From JBBTCX01 sp964494205 (GTDB lineage Bacteria; Planctomycetota; Phycisphaerae; UBA1845), in contig CAZBRD010000005.1 in the NCBI GenBank assembly GCA_964494205.1, forward strand, positions 1-64,000: a stretch of DNA of 64,000 bases, read 5' to 3'. This document shows, piece after piece, positions 25,342-35,000 of this stretch. The translations under genes were made by a program, and so were the position numbers. Position 1 is the first letter of the stretch, and every line of letters begins with the position of its first letter. The notes beneath the pieces are model-generated. The model was not told the origin of the DNA. It saw only the letters and a list, made by a program, of their open reading frames with translations, and made no database searches.

Positions 25342-28056
25342 ATGAATTCATCGCTTATTAAGATTGCGATTCCAGTTTTCTGTTGGTCTTTCTTTTGTGC
25401 CCTAACGTACGGTCAGACCGAAACGCGGATCTTCCTCGAAAAGCAAGGCAACAACCCCGTAAACACGCCCGCAGGCGGATCAGTTATCAACACAACGGGC
25501 GGAACCATTCACACGCTCGACATTTGGGTCGAGGACATCGATTACCCCAACAGGGTGAATGGTTGCCAAGCCTCCGTTCCCTGTGTCGTCGCGTGTTCGC
25601 TAGGCGGCACGGCCAGCTTTGTGCTTGGGTCCGAATCAGACACTGATCCGGGTCGCGCGGAATTCTGTTTCAATGGTCGATTCTGCGACAGCGGATCGGA
25701 AATAGGCACGCAATGTTCAGCCAATAACACAACCGAATGCCCTGATGGTGACGGGGCTCCCTGCCCCCCTGGACAAGGGCCCCTTCCGGTACAGGACCCT
25801 GGCATGTGCCCCGCCGGTCCCGGCTTGCCGCGATTAGCAGTCGCACATGGAACGAACCAGCCGGCCATCGTACTGGACGACGACTTGCCGCTGCCGCCCG
25901 GGATTTCTTCGTTCAACAGCGGCGTCTGCCTCTTCGGTACGGTGAAGTATCAACTGTCGCCAAATGCCAAGGGTGACTGTGTAATTGCGTTACCCAATGA
26001 ACCGGATAGCGCGGTGCGAGACCAGGATAACGAACCGATACCATTTACGACGACATCGATCATCTTGCGAATTCCGGTTGGACAATGCTGTGGAGGAACT
26101 ACTTGCCTTGGCGACAAGTTCACACTTGAAGAGTGTCAGGCCGCGGGAGGGTACTTCAACGGTCCCAATTATGATTGCAGCGATATCTGTGAGTGCCAGA
26201 CCAATAGTTGCTGCGAAGACAATAATGCTTGCACCAACAACTTAAATCAGGCTGGGACCTGTGTCTTTCCAAGCAATGTTCCTCCCGGGCAATGTTGTAA
26301 CGCAAACAATGGTGCGCTCACACCGATTAACGACGGCAATCCATGTACGGCCGATACATGCAATCCGGAGACCGGGACAGTTACACACAATCCAGTGCCA
26401 CAAAATGGCACTACATGCCCCGACGACGGCAACCCTTGCACGCTGAACCGTTGCAACAACGGCGCTTGCGCACCTACCAGCATCAGCACACTTCCCTGTG
26501 CTACCGATCAGGATTGCGTTAACGCTTCAGGCGGCGCATCGCAAACGTGCGGCGTCACGACACCGGGGCTTTGCGATTGCAACATCAACCCGAACCTGTC
26601 GATCGACTGCAACCCGGGCAGTTATCCGAACGCAGCCTGTCACGACGAAGGCGACAAGATCAATCTCACCGTTAATGTCGGACCGGGCACGTCGATCATC
26701 AACGGCGCCCAGTTTCGTCTGACCTACGATCCGACCTGCATGGAATTTCTCGGTATTTATCCGGGCAGTCAGTGCGACACGGGTTCGCCATTTACCACCG
26801 AAATCTCGCGACAAGTCGTCGAATCGACCGGCGCTATTTTCTACGCCGTGGGCATTGAACTGTTGCAAGGTGGCGGCACGAACCAGGGCGGTTCGCTGGC
26901 CTGTTTGAGCTTCCAGAAGAAGAGCAACTGCACTGATTGTGAGGTTTGCTTCGACGACGAAAACCCGCAACACACTTACCTGAGCGGCCCTGCCGGTGTG
27001 CCGGTGATTCCGAATTTCGTCAACGGCGGCTGCGGTTGTCCGTTGCGGACGGTCAGCGCTATTTCGATGTCACATCCGGAGAGTGCAGTGCTTCCGGCCG
27101 TCTGCAACCGCCCTACTGCCGATTACACCTGGGACGATCCTTTCAGCGTGATTTCGGATTGCTCCGGACTGCTCGACGCGGTTTGCACATGCACCCACAC
27201 CCAGCCGCTGGTCACGCCCGCACAATGTAATGCGCTGGTCGAAGGCGGCGGCGAATTCCCACAGGGTATCGCGGAAATCTGCTGTGAATCGACGGACGAA
27301 TGCGGCATCGAGCACAGCGCGTGTTGGACTGTCGAAGTCATCGATCAATCGCGACTCGACCTCACGATTCAACTGGCGCCCACCATGACAACGGGTCAAT
27401 TTACGCGTTGCATCGAGCTTGGGTTCTATCCGGATTGCGTGCAGCCGCCGGAAATCTACAAGGAGGAGATCACGTTCGGGCCGCCGTTCGATTTCCCCGG
27501 CCACGCGACCTACAGCATCCTCGTGCCGAAGGGCCAGTTCGCGTGCATTACCGCGCGCGATCAGGTACACACGCTGCGCTCGCGTGCGATGATCGAATGT
27601 ACCGGCGACGGCGTGTTCATAGCCGAGTTCAAGGGCGATCCGTTCTTTGGCGGCAACTGGCTGGAAGGCGGCAACCTCGACGGCAGCCACGTAATCGACG
27701 TACTCGACATGGGAGTCTTTATCAACCAATACCTTAAACCCGGTCAGATCAACAACACGTGCGAGCAGGTTAAGGAAGACGGTTATGTGGATGCCGACAT
27801 TAACGCCGACGGCATCGTCGACGCGCTTGATCACGCCCACATCCTTCGCAACTACCTTTCCGAGGACAAGGACTCGTGCTGCCCGGGTGACGGCGGTGTG
27901 GCTTCGTCGCGACCTGCGCCACGAACATCCATTACCATTCGCGAACTCCGCGAGATGGGCCGCGCCGACTTGACCAAGGCGGATCTGAACCGCGACGGCG
28001 TACTCGATCCGCGCGATTTCGAAGCGCTGTTGGTCTTGCCGTCCGACTCCCCCTAA
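25342..28056 (+). CDS. Large secreted protein with family A domain, cohesin-like domain and dockerin-like repeats
   Basis: 904 aa, strong Shine-Dalgarno. Signal peptide ends near CALTYGQ. Residues ~25-250 repeat the family A domain of the upstream gene (VEDIDYPNRVNGCQ, EFCFNGRFCDSGSEIGTQC). A Cys-rich stretch (250-410) carries DGNPCTADTC and DGNPCTLNRC repeats. Residues ~414-570 look like a cohesin-type beta sandwich ('INLTVNVGPGTSIINGAQFR', LTYDPTCMEFLGIYPG). A further Cys-containing domain follows, then dockerin-like Ca2+ loops at ~773-846 (NLDGSHVIDVLDMGVFINQY, DINADGIVDALDHAHIL), and a last single loop (DLNRDGVLDPRDFEALL). Cohesin plus dockerin in one chain suggests self-assembly or binding to neighbouring surface proteins; this is inference. 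Confidence 0.8.
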   Translation: MNSSLIKIAIPVFCWSFFCALTYGQTETRIFLEKQGNNPVNTPAGGSVINTTGGTIHTLDIWVEDIDYPNRVNGCQASVPCVVACSLGGTASFVLGSESDTDPGRAEFCFNGRFCDSGSEIGTQCSANNTTECPDGDGAPCPPGQGPLPVQDPGMCPAGPGLPRLAVAHGTNQPAIVLDDDLPLPPGISSFNSGVCLFGTVKYQLSPNAKGDCVIALPNEPDSAVRDQDNEPIPFTTTSIILRIPVGQCCGGTTCLGDKFTLEECQAAGGYFNGPNYDCSDICECQTNSCCEDNNACTNNLNQAGTCVFPSNVPPGQCCNANNGALTPINDGNPCTADTCNPETGTVTHNPVPQNGTTCPDDGNPCTLNRCNNGACAPTSISTLPCATDQDCVNASGGASQTCGVTTPGLCDCNINPNLSIDCNPGSYPNAACHDEGDKINLTVNVGPGTSIINGAQFRLTYDPTCMEFLGIYPGSQCDTGSPFTTEISRQVVESTGAIFYAVGIELLQGGGTNQGGSLACLSFQKKSNCTDCEVCFDDENPQHTYLSGPAGVPVIPNFVNGGCGCPLRTVSAISMSHPESAVLPAVCNRPTADYTWDDPFSVISDCSGLLDAVCTCTHTQPLVTPAQCNALVEGGGEFPQGIAEICCESTDECGIEHSACWTVEVIDQSRLDLTIQLAPTMTTGQFTRCIELGFYPDCVQPPEIYKEEITFGPPFDFPGHATYSILVPKGQFACITARDQVHTLRSRAMIECTGDGVFIAEFKGDPFFGGNWLEGGNLDGSHVIDVLDMGVFINQYLKPGQINNTCEQVKEDGYVDADINADGIVDALDHAHILRNYLSEDKDSCCPGDGGVASSRPAPRTSITIRELREMGRADLTKADLNRDGVLDPRDFEALLVLPSDSP

Positions 28057-28182
28057 TATCATGCAAGGCAGCCGCTGGATGGCGCCCACGGAGTCCGCGT
28101 TATCCCGAACAGCCAGAACATCCCGCTCCGCCAACTCACTGACCACTCGCGACATTGGCGTGAGAACTTCTACGTTTATCCG

Positions 28183-28980
28183 GTGATTTCGCGACGCAGC
28201 GGCGGACTGAGCATCGGCGTCAACCTCAACCCGGACACGGCCTGCAACTTCGATTGCATCTATTGCCAAGTCGATCGCACGATCACGCCGCGAATCCGCG
28301 ACGTCGATATCGACATTCTTCGCGACGAGCTCGACAACATGCTTGAGTTGGCACGGACGCGCGACCTGTTCAAGGACGATGCGTTCAGAGATGTTCCACC
28401 GTCTCTTCAGATGCTTCGCGACGTCGCGTTCTCCGGCGATGGCGAGCCGACGACGTGCAAGCTGTTTACCCAAGTCGTCGATCTCACTGCTTCGTTGTTG
28501 AAGTCGAAGCAACTGACCGACGCCAAGATCGTGCTCATTACCGACGCGTGCTATCTCACCAAGCCGCACGTCGTGCCCGGTCTGGAAATCATGGACCGCA
28601 ACAACGGCGAGATCTGGGCCAAGCTCGACGCCGGGACCGAGGAATACTACCGCCTCATCAATCGGCCAAACTATCCGTTGCGACATGTGATTGAGAACAT
28701 CATCGCGGCGGCGCGAGTGCGGCCGATCGTAATTCAGTCACTGTTCATGCGCGTCGAAGGAGTTCCACCGAGTGAAGCTGAGATCACGGCCTACATCGAT
28801 CGCCTCAACGAGATCGTCGGTGCGGGGGGCAAAATCAGCCTCGCGCAAGTGTACACCGTCGCCCGTCCGCCGGCGGAGGCAATCGTCACGCCCCTGAGCG
28901 CGGCGGAAGTTGACGCAATCGTTTCGCGGGTTACCAATGAAGCCCACCTTGCTGCCCTGCCGTTCTACGGGCCGCCGTAG
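28183..28980 (+). CDS. Radical SAM protein, 5' end disrupted or with non-canonical start
   Basis: 265 aa from the first in-frame start (GTG at 28183). The cluster motif CNFDCIYCQ (CxxxCxxC) binds the 4Fe-4S cluster, and 'FSGDGEPTTCKLFTQVV', EIWAKLDAGTEEYY and PIVIQSLFMR are typical of a planctomycete radical SAM family of unknown substrate. The family sequence clearly continues upstream in the same frame (28123-28182: PLRQLTDHSRHWRENFYVYP), but no ATG, GTG or TTG occurs between the previous gene's stop at 28054-28056 and 28183. ATGs at 28061 and 28079 lie one frame away. A one-base deletion near 28080-28110, or a rare start codon, would explain this. The listed coordinates are therefore a minimum. 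Confidence 0.8.
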   Translation: MISRRSGGLSIGVNLNPDTACNFDCIYCQVDRTITPRIRDVDIDILRDELDNMLELARTRDLFKDDAFRDVPPSLQMLRDVAFSGDGEPTTCKLFTQVVDLTASLLKSKQLTDAKIVLITDACYLTKPHVVPGLEIMDRNNGEIWAKLDAGTEEYYRLINRPNYPLRHVIENIIAAARVRPIVIQSLFMRVEGVPPSEAEITAYIDRLNEIVGAGGKISLAQVYTVARPPAEAIVTPLSAAEVDAIVSRVTNEAHLAALPFYGPP

Positions 28981-29372
28981 ACTGATTTAAGGTCGAGGCT
29001 AGGAAGTTCACGTGTGCAATTGGTTGGCACACAAGAGCAGGTGGGTGCGGAGCACCCACCCTACAAGAATCGCGCAACCAGTATGCCAACCTTTCTGCCC
29101 TTCCATTTTATGAGCCTCCGTATTTGCACTGTTGCTTGAGGCCTTACATTTCCAGTTCCAAATGGCTAATGGCTACGGGTGAAAAAAACATGCTAACTAG
29201 TGTCACGCCGTGGCACTCTTTGAATGGCGAATGTCGAATATCGAATGCCAAATTGGTCGGTGTGTGTCGGTGCCAAGTCATACCGTAATAACTTGGTGGG
29301 TGATCGTTGCGGTCTTGGACGGGCGCAATGTCTTACGGGCACCCGAATTACGATTTGAGGTTGCTGGTTGAC
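28981..29372. other. Intergenic region with short repeats
   Basis: 392 bp without a gene. A perfect hairpin at 29040-29060 (GGTGGGTGC, loop GGA, GCACCCACC) may end the radical SAM transcript although no T-run follows. A direct-repeat stretch near 29226-29250 (GAATGTCGAATATCGAATGC) is a low-complexity spacer type. Confidence 0.5.
29040..29060. repeat. Perfect 9-bp palindrome, GGTGGGTGC type
   Basis: Arms 29040-29048 and 29052-29060 pair fully around GGA. It has the shape of a dispersed REP-like element; only one copy is seen in this window. Confidence 0.5.
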
Positions 29373-31238
29373 CTAGCGGTCGTTTTGCAGGCCGGCGAAG
29401 TCGAGCAAGTCGACATCTTCGATCACTTCAGTGACGAAATCGTAGGCAGCGCAATCAGATGAATACGGTTGATTCGGAGCGGGCCCGGTGAGACAGGCGG
29501 GGAATGATGCGAAGTCAGCGAGTTCGATGATGCGATCGCAGTTGTAGTCGCCGATGCCAAACTCGTAGGCGCCGATGTCTATGCGGCCGCAAAGAATACG
29601 CGCATGGCCATCGCCGTCGAGGTACGGCGCGAGGGGGGGATCGGGATGGCCAAGATTGATTAGCGGCGAGTCGGACGAGAGGCGCAAGTTTTCGTCTCCC
29701 GTTCCAACAACTCCATCTGGGCCAGCGTCATCGACGAAAAATGGGTCAAGACCAACATTTCCCACACCGCCCATAGCGCCGGACCATCCCTCGATCGAAT
29801 TGTATTTGAGCGTTAATGGCACGCCGCTGCTGGCGAACACTTGCTGTCGTTCCAGTGAAAATGTCTCGTTTCCTACGTTGCCCCACAAAATATTGTTTTC
29901 AAGGTGCGCTATGGTACCAGTCCAAACCGCTGTGCCTCCATCGTAGTTGGCGAAGAAAGTGTTGTTGAAGAGAAATCCGTTTCCCTCGCATTGGACAGCA
30001 CTTCCCATGGCATCGGCGCTGTTGCCAATGAAAACGCAATTGATCACTGCACTGCATGGGCCGTTAAGCCCACCACCACCATAGTGCGCGTGGTTTCCAA
30101 CGAAAGTACAATTGATGACTTGGCTTTGACCGCTGTTGCTCAACGCCCCACTCGGTGAATTGCCAATGAACGTACATCCTGAAACAAGCGCCTCATCGGC
30201 CGAAAGACCGTGCCGATTGTCAATGAAAATGCAGTTCTCGACCTGACCTGTTCCGTCGAGCTCAAGGCCGGTACTGTTGTGAACAAAGCTAGAGTTGTAA
30301 ACGCTCGGCATTCCGACGTTGTTGGAATCCCGTAACGCAACCGCAGTTCCACTACCGTTGAAGCAAATGTTCGACTCAACCCAACAATTGTCCAAAATCG
30401 CACCGCAAGGCCTGCAATATACAGCGGCACCAGCGGTTGCGGCGTTGTCTCGAAAAGTGCAATTCCTTATGGACGGCGACGAGACGACGGACAACTGAGG
30501 TCCGCCAACGACCCACAAGCCTCCGCCTCGATTGGGCCCACCGAATTGTGAAAACTCATTGCTCAAGTAATCGTTGGCCTCTCCTCCAGTGATGACAAAC
30601 CCATCAAGTATCGCGGACTCGTCGACAAGGAAGGCAGTCAACAAATGTTCCGAATTGTCGCACCGCGTCGGACGACACAAATCGCAACAAAGCTGTTGCG
30701 CGATAGCATCGCAATCAATAAGGTTCCAGAAATTCGACATGCAACAATGCTCCAACGCGCCACAAACTCTCTGTTCGCACGACTCGTTGTCGCAACCCGA
30801 ACCCGGGTGTTCACTGCAACAGTTGCTGTCGCTAATAAAGCTGAGGTCGTCGTTCTCCAAAAGATCGCCCTGTAGGATGGTTTGGTTGGCTTGCCAATCT
30901 CGTTGCTCTCGACTTTCCTCAGTTCCGGCAAAGCCGCCATAGAGCGCCACGTTGTTCATCATCGTGTAAGACAGTGATCGATCTAATGTCCCGCGATCTG
31001 GTTTGTACGTTCCAGCCGCCACCCAGATCTCGCAGGGCACATCGATGCATTCGATGGCCGCTTCATCTAGCGCGTCGTGAAGATCGAGGAAAGCGTCAGT
31101 CCACGAAGTACCGTCGTTCGTGCCGGCGGCGGATTGGTTGACGTAAATGATGCGGTCCGCGCGGGCATAGGCCGAAATCAAAAAAGGAACAAGAGCAAAG
31201 CAGAGGTGGAGTGGCTGGAATCTCGGTTTTGGTTTCAT
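29373..31238 (-). CDS. Secreted right-handed beta-helix protein
   Basis: 621 aa with a signal peptide to about residue 27. It opens with the module IIYVNQSAAGTNDGTSWTDA ... IWVAAGTYKP ... VALYGGFAGTE, also found twice in the protein at 38.6 kb. A Cys-rich insert (about 138-200) follows, then parallel beta-helix coils rich in NCTF and GN/DN turns ('NCTFRDNAATAGAAVYC', NCTFVGNHAHYGGGG). The C-terminus has an EF-hand-like pair (GDYNCDRIIELADFASF and 'EDVDLLDFAGLQNDR'). Such proteins are surface adhesins or polysaccharide-active proteins in other bacteria; no catalytic residues can be assigned. It is convergent with the radical SAM gene. Confidence 0.78.
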   Translation of the reverse strand: MKPKPRFQPLHLCFALVPFLISAYARADRIIYVNQSAAGTNDGTSWTDAFLDLHDALDEAAIECIDVPCEIWVAAGTYKPDRGTLDRSLSYTMMNNVALYGGFAGTEESREQRDWQANQTILQGDLLENDDLSFISDSNCCSEHPGSGCDNESCEQRVCGALEHCCMSNFWNLIDCDAIAQQLCCDLCRPTRCDNSEHLLTAFLVDESAILDGFVITGGEANDYLSNEFSQFGGPNRGGGLWVVGGPQLSVVSSPSIRNCTFRDNAATAGAAVYCRPCGAILDNCWVESNICFNGSGTAVALRDSNNVGMPSVYNSSFVHNSTGLELDGTGQVENCIFIDNRHGLSADEALVSGCTFIGNSPSGALSNSGQSQVINCTFVGNHAHYGGGGLNGPCSAVINCVFIGNSADAMGSAVQCEGNGFLFNNTFFANYDGGTAVWTGTIAHLENNILWGNVGNETFSLERQQVFASSGVPLTLKYNSIEGWSGAMGGVGNVGLDPFFVDDAGPDGVVGTGDENLRLSSDSPLINLGHPDPPLAPYLDGDGHARILCGRIDIGAYEFGIGDYNCDRIIELADFASFPACLTGPAPNQPYSSDCAAYDFVTEVIEDVDLLDFAGLQNDR

Positions 31239-31587
31239 GCCGCAACTTGCTCCCGATGATGGAAGGATGACCGTCTGTAAACATTAACACCGGTGGCGAA
31301 GAAGTGGCGGGACGTTTGTTGATTATTTCAAGGAATAGGTGATGTGAGAAATGAAAGCTCTCACGCGGGTGAAAGCTTCCTCTGCCCCCACCTGGGGGCG
31401 GCTGTGTTCTAGGGGAGAAATTATCCACGGGTTCCGTTCGCCTACGGCGAACTCCACCTGTGGCTACAACCCTTCGCTCCGCTGGAGCGACGAAGAAGGA
31501 TTGTTGTCATAGTGACTTCTTGTTCATTGGCAGCCCCGAGGGGCGCCGACGAAAACCTGACACCGAATAGTATCGTAGTGGAATAAC

Positions 31588-31615
31588 CGGTCGCTAGCGC
31601 TCCCGGCTCTGATGG
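31588..31615. repeat. GCTCTGA-tailed palindromic repeat (copy 1)
   Basis: CCGG arms enclose CGCTAGCGC, followed by CTCTGATGG. Elements with the same GCTCTGA tail occur at 58272-58300 and 63713-63737. Confidence 0.45.
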
Positions 31616-31700
31616 GGCGCTAGTTCGATCAACCGGTCGCTTAGGACTTCTACTGCAGTGATCTGTTCGATTTGAAGTTTCGGGGGAAATCTCAACACGC

Positions 31701-31732
31701 CACAGCCAAGCTGCGGCTTGACCGTGCCACCC
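31701..31732. repeat. Dispersed palindromic repeat, TGCG-loop family (copy 2)
   Basis: 11-bp arms at 31701-31711 and 31716-31726 around a TGCG loop, followed by CCACCC, as in the copy at 5405. Confidence 0.55.
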
Positions 31733-31836
31733 CGGCCTGCAAACTCGAACGGAGTGAAATACAATTGCACCATTGCGGCGATTTTGTAGGTGCGAGGGTC
31801 GCGGTTGCTCTTATTTTCGCCCCTCGATCTATGCCA

Positions 31837-31867
31837 CATGGCGGCGCTTCGCTTGGCCATGCCACGC
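31837..31867. repeat. Dispersed palindromic repeat, TGCG-loop family (copy 3, divergent)
   Basis: CATGGCGGCGC and GCTTGGCCATG arms around a TTC loop, followed by CCACGC. Same architecture as the copies at 5405 and 31701 but a different loop. Confidence 0.45.
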
Positions 31868-32048
31868 AACCGCACAATGATGTAAGGCACAACTTACGTG
31901 CACATGAGCAGTGGGACACAGCCATATACCAGCGTTCGGCAAAGCATTATCTCGGTCCGTGGCGATCCCGTATTGATTGGTCCGCATGGCGGACCCTACT
32001 TTTGGCTGACCCAACTCTTTGTCGATTCTGTTATCATTGACCCCATCG

Positions 32049-35000
32049 ATGAACGACGTGATGAAATCAACCGGTGCGGCGAACGCCAAAGGCTCGAAGG
32101 CTGCGAGTGCTTCGCGGGTTAAGAATCCGCTGCGCGAGTTGATTGCGCTCGGGCGGATGCCAGTCATTTTGGAGTTGCATCTCACCGAGTCGGATCAGGC
32201 GGCTTATCTGAGCTCGCGGCAGCGGCATTTGGCGCGGAGTTTTGAACTGCCGAATCTGGTCATTCTTGGTGAGTACCTTCGCGAAGCCGATCCAGCTAAC
32301 CCGGCTTTCACTTCGGAGGAACGGTCGCTGGTTCGCAAGTTGCAGACGTATGCGGATCTGATTTGCTCGGGGTCGATCGATCTGGCCGCGCTGGATGATG
32401 GCTCGCGCGGGCGGGCGACCTTGGACAATGCAATTGCGGCTGAGTTGTTGATCGGGCTGGGGGCGGAGCCGTCGCGACTGCTGATCAACATGGTCGCGCG
32501 GAATCGACAGGCAGAGCAGGTTCGCCAGCGGCTGCGACACTTCGCGGGGTTGGGTGTGCGAAACGTGCTGGTGCTGACCGGCGATCTGCCGGTGGGTGCG
32601 AGCACGGCGGCCAAGTTTCCGCTCGATTCGATTGGGATGCTCGAACTCGCGCGTGACATGCTGATCGACGGGACGCTGCCGGAGGATTTTTGGCTGGCGG
32701 CTGCGGGACATCCGAATCCCGATGCAGACCCCGACGGGTTGCGGACGCTGCACAAGGCACTAGCCGGTGCGAAGGTGATTATCACGCAGGCGATTTATTC
32801 GGTCGAGCAATTCAAGCAGTGGATGCAGTCACTGCAGCAGGTCGGCGCGCTGGACATGGTTCACGTGCTGGCTGAGATCATTCCGATCACGTCGGGGTCG
32901 CAGTTGCGAGCGATCGCGGATGTGCCGGGGATGCGCGTGCCGGTCGAGTTGATACGCGAATTGGACGAAGTCAAGGAGCGGATCGAGCGAGAAGCGGTGA
33001 GCAGTGGGCATGACGCTGCGTGGTCGAGTGCGCAAGTGAAGCGCGAGGGCGTGCGCATCACGCGGCGGTTGTTGCACGAGATTCGTCGCGTGCCCGGGGT
33101 GAGCGGGTTTTATCTCGGGTGCATCAAGAGTTTTGAGCCGCATCTGGAGCTACTGAAAGAAGCCCCCCTGCTGCCGGAGAGTAGCGAGTCTTTGCACAAG
33201 GTCATGAAGCTGTCGGGGGCGGAGCGGCAACGGGCGCTGGCTGAGTTGCCGGCGATTGAGGCGTTCGTCGCGCGCGAACGCAAGCGAGTGCATGATGATC
33301 GATCGTGGTTGCGTCGAGCGAGCAAATTGTTAGCTGCGGCTTCTTGGGCGGAGAAAGTTTTTCAACTGATCGAATGGCCGAAGGTTCCGATTTTCGGATG
33401 CAAGAAGTGTGATCGATGCGATCTGAGTCCGGACGCGCTGGTTTGTCCGCGCGGGTGTGCCAAGCAGATGTCACACGGGCCGTGTGGTGCGCCGCGATTT
33501 GTGAATGGTCGAATGCTGTGCGAGGACACGTCGCGCGAGTGTACATGGGCAGCGATACGCGGGCGGCGGGATCAGTACGGCGTGCCGATTTCGGACAGGA
33601 TCGCGTCGAAGGCTGCACCCTCGGCAGGCTTTTACGAAGGGAAAACATACAGTTCGTTCCTTCCCGTATTGAACGGCGAAAAAAGCGGGCCGAATTGGAA
33701 TCTGGCGTGGCGCGCGCCAATCTCGGAAGTATCTCGAGCGCTGCGGTTGAATCACTCATTTGCGGCGAGCGGATCCCCGCGCGAGTTGATCACGCTTGCG
33801 GAGGCACAGCGAGAACGATTGACGCGGATCATCCGCGAGCGGCCACATGCCGAGACGGAAGAACTGCTGCTCACTTTGCTCTTGCTGATTGGAACGCCGA
33901 CTGCGATTCACCTGGTGGAGTCGAAGTTGGCGGAGCTTGGTCTACCAGCTGAGGGAGCGATCGCCGATCTGTCGATGCGCGAGCGGATGCAATTGGCGCA
34001 GGGGATTCCGGTCGCGCGCAAGAAGATCGCGAACGCAGCCGCTGGTGCAGAACGTAACCCGCTGGCGCATTGCGACGAATTGCTGCGGGTGATTCCGGAC
34101 AATCGCCAGCTGCGGCAGTCGGTGCGACGCGAGTTGGCCAACGGGCTCATTCAGCACATCGCGGCTATGGGTGTCGAGGTCCATTACACAACGCCGATGC
34201 TGGACGGGAAGAACATCGACAACTTTCTCAACGCGCTGACAATTCTCAAGGATGAACTGCAAATGGCGCGGCCGCAGTGGCCGACGGAATACGAGCATCT
34301 TTCTGCACGGTTTCAGCACATTCATTACAAGCTGCATTATCACGCACCGGTGTCGGTGAATTATCTCACGTCGGCTGACGGCAAGACGCACGGGGCTGAG
34401 ATTCAGGTGAATCTGCGGGCGTTTTCCGGCGTGGCACGATTTCGTCTGCTGCTGCGCGATGCGATAGAGAAGCTCAGTCGCGGACTGCCGGAATCGCAGG
34501 GAGAACTGGTGCTGGAAGGATACACCCGACTTTCGACGAGCCAATGCTGGAAGTTTAATACCGAGTTCTGGAAGCGGCTGCGAGAGTTCGAACAGGCGAC
34601 CGGAGTGAACTATGACGCGTCGATCGGCGGGTCGACGGATCACAATCTCGCCTATGCGCGGTCGGTCGCGCGGGCGTATTACGATCGCATTCATGTAAAC
34701 GGCCTTGAGCATGAGAAGGTGTATGCACTCGAGATCGGTGTGGCTGCGACGCATCGCGCGCGGGCGTTTCTTGGCGAATATCGTCGATTGTGTGAATTGC
34801 ACGGAAACGAGGACTACAAGAACACGCACTATCTGTTGGCGGATTTCTCTGAAGCCATTCTGGAACGAAGCGCGGCGGAGTTGGGCAAGGAGCATCCGTG
34901 GCTGGAGACTGTGTTGATCGATGCGGGTGATCCGGTCTCGGCGTTGAACAAGTACAAGGGTCGCGTCGTCCACGCGCACTTGTGCAACGTGTACGACAAT

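Larger units (their letters stand above)
31239..32048. other. Long intergenic region packed with hairpins and repeat copies
   Basis: 810 bp without a supported gene. From left to right it holds small perfect hairpins at 31384-31399, 31436-31452, 31474-31490 and 31533-31544, a GGCTCTGAT-tailed repeat at 31588-31615, and two copies of the CCACCC/CCACGC-tailed palindrome (31701-31732, 31837-31867). AACCGGTCGCT occurs twice (31586 and 31631). Open frames that cross this region read through the repeats and look artificial. It lies between divergent genes (beta-helix protein and MTHFR fusion). Confidence 0.6.

Noticed and set aside
27070..28686. 538-residue antisense open frame opposite the family A and radical SAM genes
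   Set aside because: It covers two well-supported sense genes and has no recognisable domain; it is a shadow of GC-rich codons.
31672..32040. 122-residue open frame in the repeat-rich spacer
   Set aside because: It runs through palindromic repeats, has no Shine-Dalgarno or domain, and overlaps the MTHFR fusion region.
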